Assembly (NCBI RefSeq): GCF_007989825.1
Contig: NZ_BJUA01000019.1
Coordinates: 1-43,060 of the forward strand
DNA length: 43,060 bases
Source: Cellulomonas persica
Lineage (GTDB): Bacteria > Actinomycetota > Actinomycetes > Actinomycetales > Cellulomonadaceae
Direction: 5' to 3'
Positions within the stretch are counted from its first letter, which is position 1; the number at the start of each line of letters is the position of its first letter. Shown piece by piece: positions 17,042-29,404 of this stretch. The position numbers were made by a program, and so were the translations under genes. The notes beneath the pieces were generated by a model. That model ran no database searches and had not been told where the DNA came from. It worked only from the letters and a program-made list of their open reading frames with translations.

Positions 17042-18765
17042 CACAGGGCTCCGAACTGCGCGTCGGCCAGCGCGGCTCCGCCCTGCGGGCCACCGGAGAA
17101 CCGGCCGGTCAGGCGGTTGAAGTCCTCGACGTGGTGGCACTTCTCGAGCCCGACCTCGTACGAGATCGTGCCCTTCTTCACCAGCTCCGACAGGTGCTGG
17201 TCCATGGTGTGCATGCCCTGCGAGGCGCCCGCCTGCATCGACGAGTAGATCTGGTGCGTCTTGCCCTCACGGATGAGGTTGCGCACCGCGGGCGTCGCGA
17301 CGAGCACCTCGGTCGCGACCGCACGGCCCGGGCCGTCGGCACGCTTGCACAGCGTCTGGCAGACGACGCCCTGGATCGCGCCGGCAAGCTGCGTGCGCAC
17401 CTGCGACTGCTGGTGGGACGGGAACACGTCGATGACACGGTCGATCGTCTGCGCCGCGTCCTGCGTGTGCAGCGTCGCGAAGACGAGGTGACCGGTCTCG
17501 GCCGCGGTCAGCGCAACGGAGATCGTCTCGAGGTCACGCATCTCACCGACGAGGATGATGTCCGGGTCCTGACGCAGCACGTGCTTGAGCGCGTTCGCGA
17601 AGGACAGGGTGTCCGCGCCGACCTCACGCTGGTTGACCAGCGACTTCTTGTGGCGGTGGAGGAACTCGATCGGGTCCTCGACCGTCATGATGTGGTCCTC
17701 GCGCGTGCGGTTCGCGAGGTCGATGATCGACGCGAGCGTCGTCGACTTGCCGGAACCCGTCGGACCCGTCACCAGCACGAGACCGCGCGGCAGACCCGCG
17801 AAGTTCCCGACGACCGCCGGGACGCCGAGGTCCTCGAGCGGCTTGATCTCGTAGGGGATCACGCGGAACGCCGCACCGATGGACTCACGCTGCTGGTAGA
17901 TGTTCACGCGGAACCGCGCCAGGCCCCGCACCGCGTACGAGAAGTCGAGCTCGAGGTTCGCCTCGAACGTCTCGCGCTGCTTCTGGGTCAGGATCGAGTA
18001 CAGCGTGCGCCGCAGCGGCTCGGGCGACATCTGGCCGAAGCCCTCGAGCGGCTTGAGCGAGCCGGAGACGCGGACCATGGGCATCGCTCCCGTGGTCAGG
18101 TGCACGTCGGAGGCGCCGAGCTCGACCATGCGGGTGAGCACCTCGTCGATCGGGAGGTCACCCTCCTGGGCACCCTGCGCCATGCCGACGCGCGACGCGC
18201 CGCGGTCGCGCGTCTTGCGCTGCTCGGCGGGAGCCTGCGGCGCCGCGGGCGCGGCCGGCGCGCCACCTGCGGGCGCCTGCGCCGACGGCACGCTTGGCGC
18301 AGCCGGCGTGAACGTGGTCGTCGCGGGCGCGGGCGTGAAGCTCGTCGGCGCGGGCGAGAAGCTCGTCGCCGGGCCGCCCGGCGTGAAGGTCGCACGGGCC
18401 GGGACACCGCCGCCGCCGGGCACGAAGCCCGCGGACGCCGCGGGCGCGCTCGGGGCCTGGCCCGGCACTGCGGGGTAGGCACCGCCCGCGGGCGTGTAGG
18501 TGGGGTGCGCAGCCGTGCCACCGGCCGGGGCGCCGTACTGCTCGCGCGCGGCCGCGACCGACAGCGGGGCGGACTGCGGCGCGGCGGCCTGCGCCGGCAC
18601 GCCCATCGGCGCGGCCGGTGCGGGCGCGCCCGCGGACTGCGACGGGATCGGCGAGAACATCGCCTGCGGCTGCACGGGAGCGGGGCCCGCCTGCGGACCC
18701 GCCGGCCGGTACGGCGGCAGCGGCCGTGCGGGATCACCCGGCGACGGCTGATAGTGCTCGGTCAC
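17041..18765 (-). CDS. pilT: Type IV pilus retraction ATPase with a long Pro/Ala-rich N-terminal extension
   Basis: PilT powers pilus retraction. The motor core starts near residue 205 (LPIDEVLTRMVELGASDVHL) and has Walker A GPTGSGKST at about 334-342, the Asp box VEDPIEFLHRH, Walker B ILVGEMRDLETIS and the His box FATLHTQDAAQTIDRVIDVFP. The protein is 574 residues, against roughly 350 for usual PilT. The extra 200 residues are a low-complexity chain of Pro, Ala, Gly and Gln with FTPA/FSPA-type repeats, probably disordered. GTG at 18765 follows GGAGGGG. Assignment as PilT rather than a second PilB rests on the core sequence and on the separate pilB upstream. Confidence 0.92.
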   Translation of the reverse strand: MTEHYQPSPGDPARPLPPYRPAGPQAGPAPVQPQAMFSPIPSQSAGAPAPAAPMGVPAQAAAPQSAPLSVAAAREQYGAPAGGTAAHPTYTPAGGAYPAVPGQAPSAPAASAGFVPGGGGVPARATFTPGGPATSFSPAPTSFTPAPATTTFTPAAPSVPSAQAPAGGAPAAPAAPQAPAEQRKTRDRGASRVGMAQGAQEGDLPIDEVLTRMVELGASDVHLTTGAMPMVRVSGSLKPLEGFGQMSPEPLRRTLYSILTQKQRETFEANLELDFSYAVRGLARFRVNIYQQRESIGAAFRVIPYEIKPLEDLGVPAVVGNFAGLPRGLVLVTGPTGSGKSTTLASIIDLANRTREDHIMTVEDPIEFLHRHKKSLVNQREVGADTLSFANALKHVLRQDPDIILVGEMRDLETISVALTAAETGHLVFATLHTQDAAQTIDRVIDVFPSHQQSQVRTQLAGAIQGVVCQTLCKRADGPGRAVATEVLVATPAVRNLIREGKTHQIYSSMQAGASQGMHTMDQHLSELVKKGTISYEVGLEKCHHVEDFNRLTGRFSGGPQGGAALADAQFGAL

Positions 18766-18831
18766 GTCTTTCCCCTCCCGAAACGGCGCGGCGCGCGCCT
18801 GCGCAGCATCGGCCACGATGCCCTGGACGGT

Positions 18832-18860
18832 TCATCGGCCCCAGGTCGGACGTACTTGAG
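18832..18860 (-). promoter_or_regulatory. Sigma-28-type promoter of pilT-pilC
   Basis: On the minus strand: CTCAAG (18855-18860), 15 bases, GCCGATGA (18832-18839), in the pilB-pilT gap just after the pilB stop. The leader to the pilT GTG would be about 60 bases. Confidence 0.76.
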
Positions 18861-18880
18861 AACCGGACAACATGGAGTTG

Positions 18881-20557
18881 TCACGCGACGACGCGCAGGA
18901 TCTCCTCGATCGACGTCTGCCCCATCGCGACCTTCTGCCAGCCGTCGTTGCGGAGCGAGATCATGCCCTGCTTCACGGCCGTGGCGGCGATCTCGGCCGA
19001 CGACGAGTGGGCGACCGCGTGCCGCTCGATCTCCTCGGTGACGCGCATCACCTCGTGCAGCGCGAGGCGACCCTTGTAGCCGGTCTTCGAGCACGCGGTG
19101 CAGCCGCCCGGCCGGAACAGCTCGGGGATCGGCTCGCCGTCCACCCACGGGAAGCGGGCCGCGATCATCTCGTCGACCGACGGCTGGTACGGCACCTTGC
19201 ACTTCGGGCACAGGCGACGGGCGAGACGCTGGGCGACGACGCAGTCGAGCGCCGAGCCGACGAGGAACGGCTCGATGCCCATCTCCGTGAGACGGGTGAC
19301 GGCCGACGGCGCGTCGTTCGTGTGCAGCGTCGACAGCACCAGGTGACCCGTGAGGGCGGCCTCGACCGCGATCTGCGCGGTCTCGTGGTCACGGATCTCA
19401 CCGAGCAGCACGACGTCCGGGTCGGAGCGCAGGATCGAGCGCAGGGCCGCGGCGAACGTCAGACCGGCCTTCGGGTTGACCTGCACCTGGTTGATGCCCG
19501 CGAGGCGGTACTCGACCGGGTCCTCGACGGTGATGACGTTGATGTCGGGCTTCGAGACCGCGTTCAGCGTCGCGTAGAGCGTGGTCGACTTCCCGGAACC
19601 GGTGGGCCCGGTGACCAGGATCATGCCGTAGGGCTTGCTGTACGACTCCTTGTACGTCGCGTAGTTCTCGTCGAGGAACGACAGGTCACGCAGGTCGAGG
19701 CTCGCGGTCGAGTTGTCGAGGATACGCATGACGATCTTCTCGCCCCACACCGTCGGCAGCGTCGCCACGCGAAGGTCGATCTTGCGGCCGTTGTGCATCA
19801 CCGACATGCGGCCGTCCTGCGGCTTGCGCTTCTCGGCGATGTCGATGTCGCTCATGATCTTCACGCGCGAGATCACGCCACCGGTGATGTTCTTCGGCGA
19901 ACGCTGCGTCTCGTGGAGCACGCCGTCGATCCGGTACCGGACACGCAGGTCGTGCTCGGTCGGCTCGATGTGGATGTCGGACGCACGGTCCGTGATCGCC
20001 TGCGTCACGAGGAGGTTGACGTACCGCACGATCGGCGCGTCGTCCTCGACGAAGTCGCCCATCCGAGCCAGGTCGGCGGCCTCGGCCTCGGCCTGCGACT
20101 CCTCGAACGCGTTGGAGAGGTCCTCCATCTCGTCGTCGGCCCGCACGAAGCGGTCGATCGCGCGCAGCACGTTGTCGTACGTCGCGACGACCGGCTGGAC
20201 CTGCATGCCCGAGACCGACCGGACGTCGTCGACCGCCAGCACGTTGCCGGGGTCGGCCGTGGCGAGCACGAGCACACCGTTCTCGATCGCGACCGGCAGG
20301 ACGGTGTAGCGGCGGCAGATGCCCCCCGGCACCATCGCCAGCGCGGCGCGGTCGACCGGGTACTCGTCGAGGTCGACGAACGGCATCCCGACCTGGGCGG
20401 CGAGCGCCTGCACGAGCTGTCCCTCGGTGAGCATCCCCAGCTCGACGAGCGTGCGACCGAGCGACGAACCGGCGGTCATCTGCTCGTCCAGCGCAGACAA
20501 CAGCTGCGCCTCCGTGACCAGACCCTCTTCGAGCAGAATCTCGCCCAGCTGCTTCAC
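18881..20557 (-). CDS. pilB: Type IV pilus extension ATPase with tandem MshEN domain
   Basis: PilB drives pilus polymerisation. The 558-residue product has an N-terminal MshEN/T2SSE_N region (1-150), a linker with acidic helices, a RecA-like core with Walker A GPTGSGKST at 317-325, VEDPVEYRL, Walker B VVLLGEIRDHETAQIA, and a tetracysteine zinc site (CPKC near VPYQPS, CTAC before SKTGYKGR). The first 55 residues hold two 24-residue LGxx(L)(L/V)xxG...L...Q motifs separated by exactly five residues, the pattern known for c-di-GMP-binding MshEN; the leading Arg of each is Gln or Ser here. GTG at 20557 is chosen because GGGAGG precedes it; an upstream in-frame GTG at 20575 would put that site inside the gene. 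Confidence 0.95.
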   Translation of the reverse strand: MKQLGEILLEEGLVTEAQLLSALDEQMTAGSSLGRTLVELGMLTEGQLVQALAAQVGMPFVDLDEYPVDRAALAMVPGGICRRYTVLPVAIENGVLVLATADPGNVLAVDDVRSVSGMQVQPVVATYDNVLRAIDRFVRADDEMEDLSNAFEESQAEAEAADLARMGDFVEDDAPIVRYVNLLVTQAITDRASDIHIEPTEHDLRVRYRIDGVLHETQRSPKNITGGVISRVKIMSDIDIAEKRKPQDGRMSVMHNGRKIDLRVATLPTVWGEKIVMRILDNSTASLDLRDLSFLDENYATYKESYSKPYGMILVTGPTGSGKSTTLYATLNAVSKPDINVITVEDPVEYRLAGINQVQVNPKAGLTFAAALRSILRSDPDVVLLGEIRDHETAQIAVEAALTGHLVLSTLHTNDAPSAVTRLTEMGIEPFLVGSALDCVVAQRLARRLCPKCKVPYQPSVDEMIAARFPWVDGEPIPELFRPGGCTACSKTGYKGRLALHEVMRVTEEIERHAVAHSSSAEIAATAVKQGMISLRNDGWQKVAMGQTSIEEILRVVA

Positions 20558-20593
20558 GGCACCTCCCAGTGGCACATGACCGTCGTCATCGAC

Positions 20594-20622
20594 CTATCGG
20601 CACGCCGTCCACCGGGCCTGAG
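20594..20622 (-). promoter_or_regulatory. Sigma-28-type promoter of pilB
   Basis: On the minus strand: CTCAGG (20617-20622), 15 bases, GCCGATAG (20594-20601), with about 30 bases of leader before the pilB GTG. This -10 octamer is the closest in the window to the textbook GCCGATAA. It lies in the divergent gap with the alpha/beta hydrolase gene. Confidence 0.8.
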
Positions 20623-20677
20623 GACAACCTGACGATCCGTCACCAGGCGGGTGACGCGAGCGACCTGAGGAGACCTC

Positions 20678-21625
20678 GTGCACGCCCCGCGCGGGAGCCG
20701 TCGCGACCGCCGTGCTCCCAGGCGCCGCGCGTATGCTCCCGGGATCCCCCGCGTCCAGGAGTCCCCCATCACCACCTCAGCTCGCCCGGTCACCGCCGTC
20801 CTCCCCCAGCAGAGCCACGCCCCGCTCGCCGCCGAGCGCACCCCGGCCGAGCGCGCCGACGACGGCTCGATGATCGACGCCGCGGTGGTCGACGCCGCGG
20901 TGGTCGACGCCGCGGCGGTCGACGCAGCGGAGATCGACGAAGCGGTGATCTCCGCCACCCGCGGCCTCGGCGCCCCCGCGCGGCCCATCGTGCTCGTGCA
21001 CGGGACGCGCACGTCGTCGGCCATCTGGGCGCCGCAGGTCGCCGAGCTCCAGCGCCGCGGGCACGGGACCGTCGCGATCGACCTGCCCGGCCACGGCGCC
21101 CGCACGCACGAGCGGTTCACGCTCGAGGGCGCGCTCGACGCGGTGGACGCCGCGGTCACGTCGTGCGCGGCTCCCCCGCTCCTCGTCGGGCTGTCGCTCG
21201 GCGGGTACGTGAGCCTGGCGTACGCGGGACGTCACGAGGACCGTGTCGCGGGCGTCGTCGCGGCCGGCTGCTCGACGCAGACCCGCGGCCCGCTCCTGCG
21301 CGCCTACAGCCGCGTCTCGACGCGCGTCGCCGACGTGCTGCACCTGGGTGGCGGGACGTGGCACGTCGTCACCGACATGCTGCACGCGCTCGCGGCCTAC
21401 TCCCCCTTGGCGGACCTGCGCCGGCTGACCCTGCCGGTCTGGCTCGTCAACGGGCGGCACGACCCGCTGCGCCTCGAGGAGCGTCGCTACCTGCGCGCAC
21501 ACGCGGGGGCTCGCCTGACGGTCGTCCCCCGTGCCGGGCACGACGTCAACACGCACGCGCCCGAGGCGTTCAACCGCGTGCTCGTCGCCGCGCTCCGCGA
21601 GCTCGCACCGCAGCGCGGCGCCTGA
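20678..21625 (+). CDS. Alpha/beta hydrolase fold protein
   Basis: The 315-residue product has an alpha/beta hydrolase core from about residue 105: IVLVHGTRTSSAIW (oxyanion strand), IDLPGHGARTHERF, nucleophile elbow VGLSLGGYVSLAYAG (Ser), then acid NGRHDPLR (Asp) and the catalytic His in PRAGHDVNTHAPEAFN. Substrate cannot be told. The first 100 residues are unlike the family and contain a pentapeptide repeat (see 20876-20950). GTG at 20678 follows GAGGAG. A later start near residue 65 (MIDAAVV) would give a normal-size enzyme, but has no clear ribosome site. It is divergent from pilB and followed by a shared terminator with pyk. Confidence 0.85.
   Translation: MHAPRGSRRDRRAPRRRAYAPGIPRVQESPITTSARPVTAVLPQQSHAPLAAERTPAERADDGSMIDAAVVDAAVVDAAAVDAAEIDEAVISATRGLGAPARPIVLVHGTRTSSAIWAPQVAELQRRGHGTVAIDLPGHGARTHERFTLEGALDAVDAAVTSCAAPPLLVGLSLGGYVSLAYAGRHEDRVAGVVAAGCSTQTRGPLLRAYSRVSTRVADVLHLGGGTWHVVTDMLHALAAYSPLADLRRLTLPVWLVNGRHDPLRLEERRYLRAHAGARLTVVPRAGHDVNTHAPEAFNRVLVAALRELAPQRGA
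20876..20950 (+). repeat. Five tandem 15-base units coding DAAVV-type pentapeptides
   Basis: Units of the form GACGCCGCGGTGGTC repeat at 20876, 20891, 20906, 20921 and 20936. The first two are identical and the later ones diverge. They encode DAAVV-DAAVV-DAAAV-DAAEI-DEAVI just before the hydrolase core. The reading frame survives any copy-number change. Confidence 0.85.
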
Positions 21626-21628
21626 CGA

Positions 21629-21676
21629 CGACGGGCCCGCCGCGCCGGTCGCGAGGACCGGGCGGCGAGCCCGTCG
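21629..21676. terminator. Bidirectional terminator between the hydrolase gene and pyk
   Basis: A long imperfect stem (8 bp, 6 bp and 6 bp blocks separated by single unpaired bases) runs 21629-21676 with a small GCGAG loop. It fills the convergent gap between the hydrolase stop (21625) and the pyk stop (21697). Confidence 0.85.
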
Positions 21677-21696
21677 ATGTCAGGTGAGGAGCGACG

Positions 21697-23124
21697 TCAG
21701 GCGACGCGGTCCGACTCGTCGCCGATCTTGTGGACGACGATCGAGTTCGTCGAGCCGACGACGCCGACCGGCGCGCCCGAGACGACCACGACGTAGTCGC
21801 CGACCTCGGCGAGACCGTTGGCCCGCAGCGTCTTGTCGACCTGGCCGACCATCTCGTCGGTGCTGCCGACCTGCGGCACCTGGTGCGTCTGCACGCCCCA
21901 GCTCAGCGACAGGACGTTGCGCACCGACTCGACCGGCGTGAACGCGAGCAGCGGGATCGGCGAACGCAGACGCGACATGCGGCGCGCCGAGTCACCGGAC
22001 TGCGTGAACGTCACGAGGTACTTCACGCCGATCCGCTCGCCGATCTCGGCGGCAGCGCGGGTGATCGCACCGCCGCGCGTGTGCGGCGTCGAGCCGAGCG
22101 GAGCGATGCGCTCGCGGCCGAGCTGCTCGGTGGCCTCGATGATCCGCGCCATCGTGCGCACGGTCTCGATCGGGAAGTCGCCCACGCTGGTCTCGCCCGA
22201 GAGCATGACCGCGTCGGCGCCGTCGAGCACCGCGTTCGCGCAGTCCGAGGCCTCGGCGCGGGTCGGACGCGGGTTCGTCGTCATCGACTCGAGCACCTGG
22301 GTGGCGACGATGACCGGCTTGGCGTTGCGGCGAGCGAGCTCGACAGCACGCTTCTGGACGAGCGGGACCTGCTCGAGCGGCAGCTCGACGCCCAGGTCAC
22401 CGCGGGCGACCATGATGCCGTCGAACGCCTGGACGATCTCCGCGAGGTTCTCGACGGCCTGCGGCTTCTCGATCTTGGCGACGACCGGGACGATCCGGCC
22501 CTCCTCCTCCATGATCTGGCGCACGCGGTCGTAGTCCGAGGCGGACCGGACGAAGGACAGCGCGATGAAGTCGCAGCCCTGCGCCAGGCCCCAGCGCAGG
22601 TCGGCCTCGTCCTTGTCGCTCATCGCGGGCACGGAGACCGCGACGCCGGGCAGGTTGAGGCCCTTGTTGTTGGAGACGGTGCCGGGGACCTCGACGCGCG
22701 TGACGACGTCGTTGCCCACGACCTCGATGACCCGCACGAGGACCTTGCCGTCGTCGATCAGGATCGGGTCGCCGGGCTTCACGTCGCCCGTGAGGCCCTT
22801 GAACGTCGTCGAGACGCGCTCCTTGGTGCCCTCGACGTCGTCGACCGTGATGGTGAAGGTGTCGCCGACCGCGAGGTCGTGCTTGCCCTCGACGAACCGG
22901 CCGAGACGGATCTTCGGGCCCTGCAGGTCGACGAGGACCGCGACCGAGCGGCCGGACGCCTGGGCGGCGGCACGCACGTTCTTGATGACCTTGGCGTGCT
23001 CCTCGGGCTCGCCGTGGCTCCGGTTGATGCGGGCGACATCCATCCCGGCGTCGACCAGCGCCTGGATCATGTCGAGCGACTCCGTTGCCGGGCCGAGGGT
23101 GCAGACGATCTTTGCTCTACGCAT
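21697..23124 (-). CDS. pyk: Pyruvate kinase
   Basis: Pyruvate kinase transfers phosphate from PEP to ADP, the last step of glycolysis. The 475-residue length is normal. Visible blocks: MRRAKIVCTLGPATES at the N-terminus, ARINRSHGEPEEH (potassium/phosphate site), DLQGPKIRLG, the B-domain, FIALSFVRSASD, VAKIEKPQAVENL with the catalytic Lys, MVARGDLGVELPLE (metal and substrate), and MLSGETSVGDFPIETV. The ATG at 23124 starts the conserved MRRAKIV. It lies 78 bases downstream of gltD. Confidence 0.96.
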   Translation of the reverse strand: MRRAKIVCTLGPATESLDMIQALVDAGMDVARINRSHGEPEEHAKVIKNVRAAAQASGRSVAVLVDLQGPKIRLGRFVEGKHDLAVGDTFTITVDDVEGTKERVSTTFKGLTGDVKPGDPILIDDGKVLVRVIEVVGNDVVTRVEVPGTVSNNKGLNLPGVAVSVPAMSDKDEADLRWGLAQGCDFIALSFVRSASDYDRVRQIMEEEGRIVPVVAKIEKPQAVENLAEIVQAFDGIMVARGDLGVELPLEQVPLVQKRAVELARRNAKPVIVATQVLESMTTNPRPTRAEASDCANAVLDGADAVMLSGETSVGDFPIETVRTMARIIEATEQLGRERIAPLGSTPHTRGGAITRAAAEIGERIGVKYLVTFTQSGDSARRMSRLRSPIPLLAFTPVESVRNVLSLSWGVQTHQVPQVGSTDEMVGQVDKTLRANGLAEVGDYVVVVSGAPVGVVGSTNSIVVHKIGDESDRVA

Positions 23125-23160
23125 GAAGGCGAGCCTATGCCTTTCGTTCACATGTGCTGG

Positions 23161-23180
23161 GTCCGAACGTCCCGTCGGAC
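23161..23180 (-). terminator. Small hairpin between gltD and pyk
   Basis: GTCCGA-N8-TCGGAC forms a perfect 6-bp stem 23 bases after the gltD stop. It is short and could be a weak terminator for gltBD or a leader element of pyk. Confidence 0.35.
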
Positions 23181-23202
23181 CACCGCGGCCCGCGGGTAGG
23201 GG

Positions 23203-24664
23203 TCAGGGGCGAAGGGCCAGAGTGCTGGCCTCGACGGGGCTGGGGAGCTCCGTCGCACCTGACAGGTACGTGTCGACGGCGGCGGCCGCCGCGCGGCCTT
23301 CCGCGATCGCCCACACGACGAGTGACTGCCCGCGGCCGGCGTCGCCCGCGACGAAGACGCCCGGCACGGCCGTGGCGTAGTCGTCGGTCCGGGCGAACGC
23401 ACCGCGAGGGGTGAGCTCGAGGCCGAGCTGCGCGACCGCGGTCTGGGTCTCGGGGCCCGTGAAGCCCATCGCGATGAGCACCAGGTCGACCGGGAGCTCA
23501 CGCTCGGTCCCCGGCGTCGGGACGCGGCGGCCGTCCTCCAGGTAGTGCGTGGTCGCCAGGCGCAGCGACGCGACGCGCGTGCCGGTCGCGTCCGGCTCGA
23601 ACGCCACGGTCGACGCGAGGTACGCGCGCTCGCCACCCTCCTCGTGCGAGGACGAGACCTCGAACAGGATCGGGTCGGTGGGCCACGGCTGGTGCGGAGG
23701 GCGCTCGGTGGGCGGGCGCTTGCCGATCGCGAGGGTCGTGACCGACGCCGCGCCCTGACGCAGGGCGGTGCCGAGGCAGTCGGAGCCGGTGTCACCGCCA
23801 CCGATGATCACGACGTGCTTGCCCTCGGCGGTCACCTGACCGGCCACGGGCTTGCCCGCGGCCGCCGCGTTCGCCGGGTGCAGGAAGTCCATGGCGAACA
23901 TCACGCCGTCGAGGTCCTTGCCGGGCACGGCAAGCTCACGCGGCACGGTCGCGCCGGTCGCGATGACGATCGCGTCGTAGCGCGCCTGCAGCTGCTCCCA
24001 CGACAGGTCGCGGCCGATCTCGACGCCCGGGCGGAACCGCGTGCCCTCGGCCTCCATCTGCGCGAGGCGACGGTCGATGTGGACCTTCTCGAGCTTGAAG
24101 TCCGGCACGCCGTAGCGCAACAGGCCGCCGATCGCGTCGTCACGCTCGTACACGGCGACGGTGTGACCGGCGCGCGTGAGCTGCTGGGCCGCGGCCAGGC
24201 CGGCCGGGCCCGAGCCGACGACGGCCACGGTGTGACCCGTGAGCCGCTGCGGCACCTGCGGCGTGACGAGGCCGCGCGCGAACGCCTCGTCGATGATCGA
24301 GACCTCGATGTTCTTGATCGTCACGGGCGGCTGGTTGATGCCCAGGACGCACGACGACTCACACGGGGCCGGGCAGATCCGGCCCGTGAACTCGGGGAAG
24401 TTGTTCGTCGCGTGCAGGCGCTCGATCGCGTCGGACCACTGGCCGCGCCAGACGAGGTCGTTCCACTCCGGGATGAGGTTCCCGAGCGGGCACCCGTTGT
24501 GGCAGAACGGCACGCCGCAGTCCATGCACCGGCCGGCCTGCTCCTTGAGGAACGGCTGCCCCTCCTCGAGGTGCGCGTGCACGTCCTTCCAGTCGCGCAG
24601 CCGCACCTCGACGGGACGGTTCGGCGGGAGCTCGCGCTCCCGGACCTTCAGAAAGCCACGGTGG

Positions 24665-24672
<8 letters not shown>
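23203..24672 (-). CDS. gltD: Glutamate synthase (NADPH), small subunit
   Basis: GltD supplies electrons from NADPH to GltB. The 489-residue product has the N-terminal iron-sulfur region [17 protein letters not shown] and CPAPCESSC (about residues 49-110), an FAD-binding [13 protein letters not shown] near 153 and an NADPH-binding [17 protein letters not shown] near 290, then [19 protein letters not shown] at the end. These are the expected order and size. GTG at 24672 overlaps the gltB stop by eight bases and follows GGAGGTGG. It is co-transcribed with gltB. Confidence 0.96.
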
Positions 24673-29224
<4,552 letters not shown>

Positions 29225-29242
29225 CTCTACCGTCCTCACAGT

Positions 29243-29262
29243 GCCCCGGACGGGTCCGGGGC
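29243..29262 (-). other. Hairpin in the gltB leader
   Basis: GCCCCGGA-CGGG-TCCGGGGC forms a perfect 8-bp stem with a tetraloop, 18 bases before the gltB ATG. It lies close to the ribosome site and may affect translation or be an attenuator. No leader peptide is seen. Confidence 0.45.
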
Positions 29263-29351
29263 TCGCACGAACTTGGGGGGATCGGGACGTCGTCGGCCCT
29301 GGTGGTGGGGCGACGATACAACCCGCCGAGACGGGGAGCCGCATCGCCCTG

Positions 29352-29367
29352 TGTGACCAGGCTCACA
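29352..29367. promoter_or_regulatory. CRP/GlxR-type binding site upstream of gltB
   Basis: TGTGACCAGGCTCACA is a perfect match to the TGTGA-N6-TCACA consensus of CRP and its actinobacterial relatives (GlxR, mycobacterial CRP), and the palindrome extends one base each side (29351-29368). It lies between the lgt stop (29405) and the gltB start (29224). A possible -10 (TATCGT, 29313-29318 on the minus strand) is about 35 bases downstream of the site, but no good -35 is visible. Confidence 0.75.
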
Positions 29368-29404
29368 CCGAGCCGGGCCGTTCTGGGGCGGTCGGACCCT
29401 GCCG

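Noticed and set aside
8579..20557. A type II secretion system instead of a type IV pilus
   Set aside because: There is a PilT-type retraction ATPase, PilM/N/O and a PilA with a typical pilin tail, and no GspC, GspD or GspL genes.
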